NCBI GenBank assembly: GCA_017882555.1
Contig: JADGPH010000256.1
Span: 1 to 9,262 of the forward strand
DNA: 9,262 bases
Reading direction: 5' to 3'
Origin: Thermoleophilia bacterium
GTDB lineage: Bacteria; Actinomycetota; Thermoleophilia; Miltoncostaeales; Miltoncostaeaceae
The translations under genes and the position numbers were made by a program. Below, piece by piece: positions 6,819 through 9,262 of the stretch (within the stretch, counting starts at the first letter, position 1; each line of letters begins with the position of its first letter). Under the pieces are notes generated by a model. It saw only the letters and a program-made list of their open reading frames with translations. It did no database searches and was not told the DNA's origin.

Positions 6819-7409
6819 ATGATTCGTTCGGTCCGGGGGACCTTGGCTGCAGTCGGGCCCGAGGGTGCAGTGGTTGAGGTCGGCGGCGTGGGGATGCTGG
6901 TCCACGTTTCGGCACAGACCCTCGGAGAACTCCCGGCGGTGGGCGGTCAGGTGCTGTTGGAGACCCATTTGGTCGTGCGCGAAGACGCGTTGGAATTGTT
7001 CGGGTTCTCGAGCGGTGCCGAACGCGAGCTGTTTGCTGCCTTCATCGGGGTGAGCGGCGTGGGACCGCGAATTGCGAGTGCGATCTGCGGGTTGACCGAT
7101 CCCGATTCGCTGCGCCAGACGATCCAACTGGGGGACCCCAAGCCGCTGCAGCGGGCCACGGGCGTTGGCAAGCGCACGGCCGAACGCCTGGTGTTGGAAC
7201 TGCGCGACCGTCTCGGTCCCGTCATCGAGACAGCCCGCCCGGCGGCGCGGCCGGTCGTGATGGGTGGGCCCGCCGTCGAGGCGCACGAGGCGCTATTGGC
7301 GCTCGGGTATACGGGGGATGAGATTGCGTGGGCGCTGGCCGATGCACCGGACGGCGGGGCAACGGGCGAGCTGGTGCGCCACGCCCTCGGCCGCTTGCGG
7401 CGCGGGTGA
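6819..7409 (+). CDS. ruvA: Holliday junction branch migration protein RuvA
   Basis: Tetrameric protein that binds the four-way junction and loads RuvB rings. The product is 196 aa. Domain I (OB fold, about 1-62) begins MIRSVRGTL and carries the acidic pin Glu55-Asp56 in VREDALELFGF, at the same numbers as in E. coli. Domain II has two helix-hairpin-helix motifs, IGVSGVGPRIASAI (about 76-89) and ATGVGKRTAERLVLEL (about 113-128). After a flexible Pro/Ala linker (about 140-152), domain III (VEAHEALLALGYTGDEIAWAL) is the part that touches RuvB. The ATG at 6819 is chosen because it gives the family N-terminus; no Shine-Dalgarno is visible in the 11-bp gap after ruvC, which suggests coupling. Its stop shares one base with the ruvB start (TGATG). 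Confidence 0.96.
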   Translation: MIRSVRGTLAAVGPEGAVVEVGGVGMLVHVSAQTLGELPAVGGQVLLETHLVVREDALELFGFSSGAERELFAAFIGVSGVGPRIASAICGLTDPDSLRQTIQLGDPKPLQRATGVGKRTAERLVLELRDRLGPVIETARPAARPVVMGGPAVEAHEALLALGYTGDEIAWALADAPDGGATGELVRHALGRLRRG

Positions 7410-8425
7410 TGGACGAACCGCGGATCACGACCCCCGATGAGCGGCCGGACGATGTCGATTTTGACCGGGCGCTGCGCCCGCGCAGCATTCAGGCGTTCAT
7501 CGGTCAGGAGGCCGCCCGCCAGAAGTTGGGCATCTTCCTGGAGGCGGCCAAGCAGCGTGACGAATCCCTTGATCATGTACTGCTGGCTGGACCACCGGGA
7601 CTCGGAAAGACATCGTTGGCGCGGATCATCGCCACCGAGCTCGACGTCGGATTCCACACCACCAGCGGCCCGGTCATTGAGCGCAAGGGCGATCTTGCTG
7701 CGATTTTGACCGCGCTGGAGCCGCGCGACGTGTTGTTCATCGACGAAATCCACCGCTTGGGGCGTGCGGTCGAGGAGGTGCTCTATCCGGCGATGGAGGA
7801 TTTTGAGATCGATCTGATCATTGGTCAGGGGCCGTCGGCGCGGACGCTCCGCCTGGACCTTCCGCCCTTCACGCTTGTGGGCGCGACCACGCGGACCGGG
7901 CTGTTGTCGGCGCCGTTGCTGGGCCGGTTTGGCGTGGTCGAGCGTCTGGATTACTACACCCACGCTGAGCTCGCGCGCATCGTTCAGCGGTCGGCGACAC
8001 TGCTGGATCTGGAGGTCGGGGACGATGGGGCGCTGGCGATCGCATCGCGATCGCGGGGTACCCCACGCATTGCCAATCGCTTGGTCCGTCGAGTGCGTGA
8101 TGTCGCGCAAGTTCGAGGCGCTCGGGTGATCGACGCGGACTTGGCGCGAGAGGCCCTCGATTTGCTGGAGGTTGACGCATTGGGGCTCGAAGAGCTTGAT
8201 CGTCGGATCCTGCGCACGCTTGCCCAGTCCTTCGAAGGGCGCCCCGTGGGCCTCGGCACGCTGGCCGACAGCGTGGGGGAGTCATCGGACACGATCGAGG
8301 ACGTCTATGAACCGTATCTGCTGCAGGAGGGCCTGATTGCACGTACGCCGCGGGGGCGCGTGGCCATGCCCAAGGCGTACCGGCATATCGGTCTGGACCC
8401 ACCCTCAGAGTCGTCGCTCTTCTAA
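7409..8425 (+). CDS. ruvB: Holliday junction ATP-dependent helicase RuvB
   Basis: AAA+ motor that drives branch migration with RuvA. The product is 338 aa, standard length. An N-terminal segment with the RP.SI..FIGQE signature leads to Walker A GPPGLGKT (61-68), Walker B FIDEIHRLG (110-118), the RuvA-contacting beta-hairpin (about 125-150, IIGQGPSARTLRLDLPPFTL), sensor 1 GATTR (158-162), and sensor 2 RGTPRIANRL with Arg220. A C-terminal winged helix ends with RTPRGRVAMPKAYRHIGL. The segment normally reading PLRDRFG, which contains the arginine finger, is PLLGRFG here (169-175), keeping only the second Arg (Arg173). The ATG at 7409 overlaps the ruvA stop by one base. A 49-bp gap follows before moaA. 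Confidence 0.97.
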   Translation: MDEPRITTPDERPDDVDFDRALRPRSIQAFIGQEAARQKLGIFLEAAKQRDESLDHVLLAGPPGLGKTSLARIIATELDVGFHTTSGPVIERKGDLAAILTALEPRDVLFIDEIHRLGRAVEEVLYPAMEDFEIDLIIGQGPSARTLRLDLPPFTLVGATTRTGLLSAPLLGRFGVVERLDYYTHAELARIVQRSATLLDLEVGDDGALAIASRSRGTPRIANRLVRRVRDVAQVRGARVIDADLAREALDLLEVDALGLEELDRRILRTLAQSFEGRPVGLGTLADSVGESSDTIEDVYEPYLLQEGLIARTPRGRVAMPKAYRHIGLDPPSESSLF

Positions 8426-8439
8426 CTGCGCGGTACCCC

Positions 8440-8449
8440 GGTCCGGACC
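8440..8449. repeat. 10-bp perfect palindrome in the ruvB-moaA gap
   Basis: GGTCCGGACC reads the same on both strands and sits in the 49-bp gap between the ruvB stop and the moaA start, about 25 bp before the latter. No T-tract follows. It may be a protein-binding site or chance in GC-rich DNA. Confidence 0.3.
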
Positions 8450-8474
8450 ACGCGGGCTCTGCGAAGCTGTACCA

Positions 8475-9262
8475 GTGGCTGACTCCCAGTTGGTTGATGC
8501 GTTCGGTCGGGTGCACAGGGCGTTGCGGCTCTCGGTCACCGATCGCTGCAACCTGCGCTGCCGGTACTGCATGCCCGCCGAGGGCATGACCTGGATTCCA
8601 AACGATGACCTGGCCAGCGATAGCGAGTTGTTGCGGCTGGCGTCGATTCTCGTTCGCCTTGGGGTCCGCGACATCCGGGTCACGGGGGGAGAGCCCCTGG
8701 TCCGTAGGGGTCTTGTGGAGATTGTCCGGGGGCTCCATGGGCTTGCAGGTGTCGATGAGATCACGATGACGACCAATGGGGTGTTACTCGCCGGCCAGAT
8801 CGATGCCCTGGTTTCGGCTGGACTTGATCGCGTAAACGTGAGCGTCGACACGCTCGACCCCCAGCGGTTCGCCGCGCTGACCAGGCGGGACGACCTCGCT
8901 CGGGTATTGGACGGACTGGCCGCCTGCGAGCGCCACCCGGGTCTGGGGACCATCAAGGTAAACGCGGTGGTGTTGCGAGGGGTGGGGGAGCCCGATGTCC
9001 TCCCGCTCGCCGGGTTGGCTCGCGAGCGTACATTTGAGGTGCGCTTCATTGAGGCCATGCCGCTCGATGCCGCGCGCGAGTGGTCATATGAACTGGTGCT
9101 GCCGGGCCGCGAGATTCGCGCGATGATCGATGCGGTGTGGCCGCTGCGGGAGGTTGCCCGCACCCGGGCATCGGCACCCGGCAGGCGCTGGGAGTTTGCC
9201 GATGGAGCCGGGGTCCTCGAGTTTGTGAGCTCGGTGTCGGAGCCGTTTTGTGCGACGTGTGA
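8475..9262 (+). CDS. moaA: GTP 3',8-cyclase MoaA (3' end outside window)
   Basis: Radical SAM enzyme that, with MoaC, converts GTP towards cyclic pyranopterin monophosphate, the first step of molybdenum cofactor synthesis. The visible part is 262 residues of an expected 330 or so. The N-terminal [4Fe-4S] motif CNLRCRYC has Cys25, Cys29 and Cys32, directly after RLSVTDR. The SAM-binding VTGGEPLVRRG and TMTTNGVLL, and VNVSVDTLDPQRF, are all typical of MoaA. FIEAMPLD is the MoaA form of the late barrel strand. The second cluster motif begins with Cys259 and Cys262 (FCATC) at the window edge; its third Cys would lie outside. The start is GTG 8475, the only start codon in frame between the ruvB stop and the conserved region, though no clear Shine-Dalgarno precedes it. 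Other moa genes are not visible. Confidence 0.95.
   Translation, partial: MADSQLVDAFGRVHRALRLSVTDRCNLRCRYCMPAEGMTWIPNDDLASDSELLRLASILVRLGVRDIRVTGGEPLVRRGLVEIVRGLHGLAGVDEITMTTNGVLLAGQIDALVSAGLDRVNVSVDTLDPQRFAALTRRDDLARVLDGLAACERHPGLGTIKVNAVVLRGVGEPDVLPLAGLARERTFEVRFIEAMPLDAAREWSYELVLPGREIRAMIDAVWPLREVARTRASAPGRRWEFADGAGVLEFVSSVSEPFCATC

Noticed and set aside
6947..8110. Minus-strand open frame of 387 codons opposite ruvA and ruvB
   Set aside because: Both sense genes are unmistakable; the antisense product is compositionally biased and lacks any family motif.
1..9262. Search for a novel defence, mobile or biosynthetic system
   Set aside because: Every long coding region belongs to a known family and the gaps are short. 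No integrase, transposase, toxin-antitoxin pair, repeat array or unknown gene cluster is visible.

Overview
This is a high-GC window (roughly two thirds G+C by eye) packed with ordinary chromosomal housekeeping genes. The order pdxS-pdxT-yebC-ruvC-ruvA-ruvB, the use of GTG starts and the protein character point to an actinomycete-type bacterium. A deep-branching Actinomycetota lineage such as Acidimicrobiia or Thermoleophilia is my guess. That is inference from gene order and composition, not from a marker gene.

Layout. Bases 1-899 hold the C-terminal end of a methylmalonyl-CoA mutase, whose start lies outside the window. Its stop overlaps the ATG of the mutase chaperone GTPase MeaB (896-1921). 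Converging on meaB from the other strand is a two-TM potassium channel with a cytoplasmic RCK domain (2900 down to 1893); the two genes overlap tail to tail by 29 bp. A 168-bp divergent gap (2901-3068) separates the channel from an RpiR-family regulator with a SIS domain (3069-3941).

The rest of the window runs on the plus strand. pdxS and pdxT encode the two subunits of the DXP-independent pyridoxal 5'-phosphate synthase. yebC encodes a YebC/TACO1-family protein that starts inside the end of pdxT. ruvC, ruvA and ruvB encode the complete Holliday-junction migration and resolution machinery. Gaps from pdxS to ruvB run from -14 to +18 bp, so this looks like one transcription unit. After a 49-bp gap comes moaA, the first enzyme of molybdenum cofactor synthesis, which is cut by the window end just inside its C-terminal iron-sulfur motif.

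I found no RNA gene, mobile element, CRISPR array or phage gene, and no evidence of a new multi-gene system. The points worth a second look are small. They are a perfect 10-bp inverted repeat in front of pdxS, degenerate sugar-phosphate loops in the RpiR-type regulator, and residue changes at normally conserved motifs in the channel filter, the RuvB arginine-finger segment, RuvC and the mutase B12 domain.
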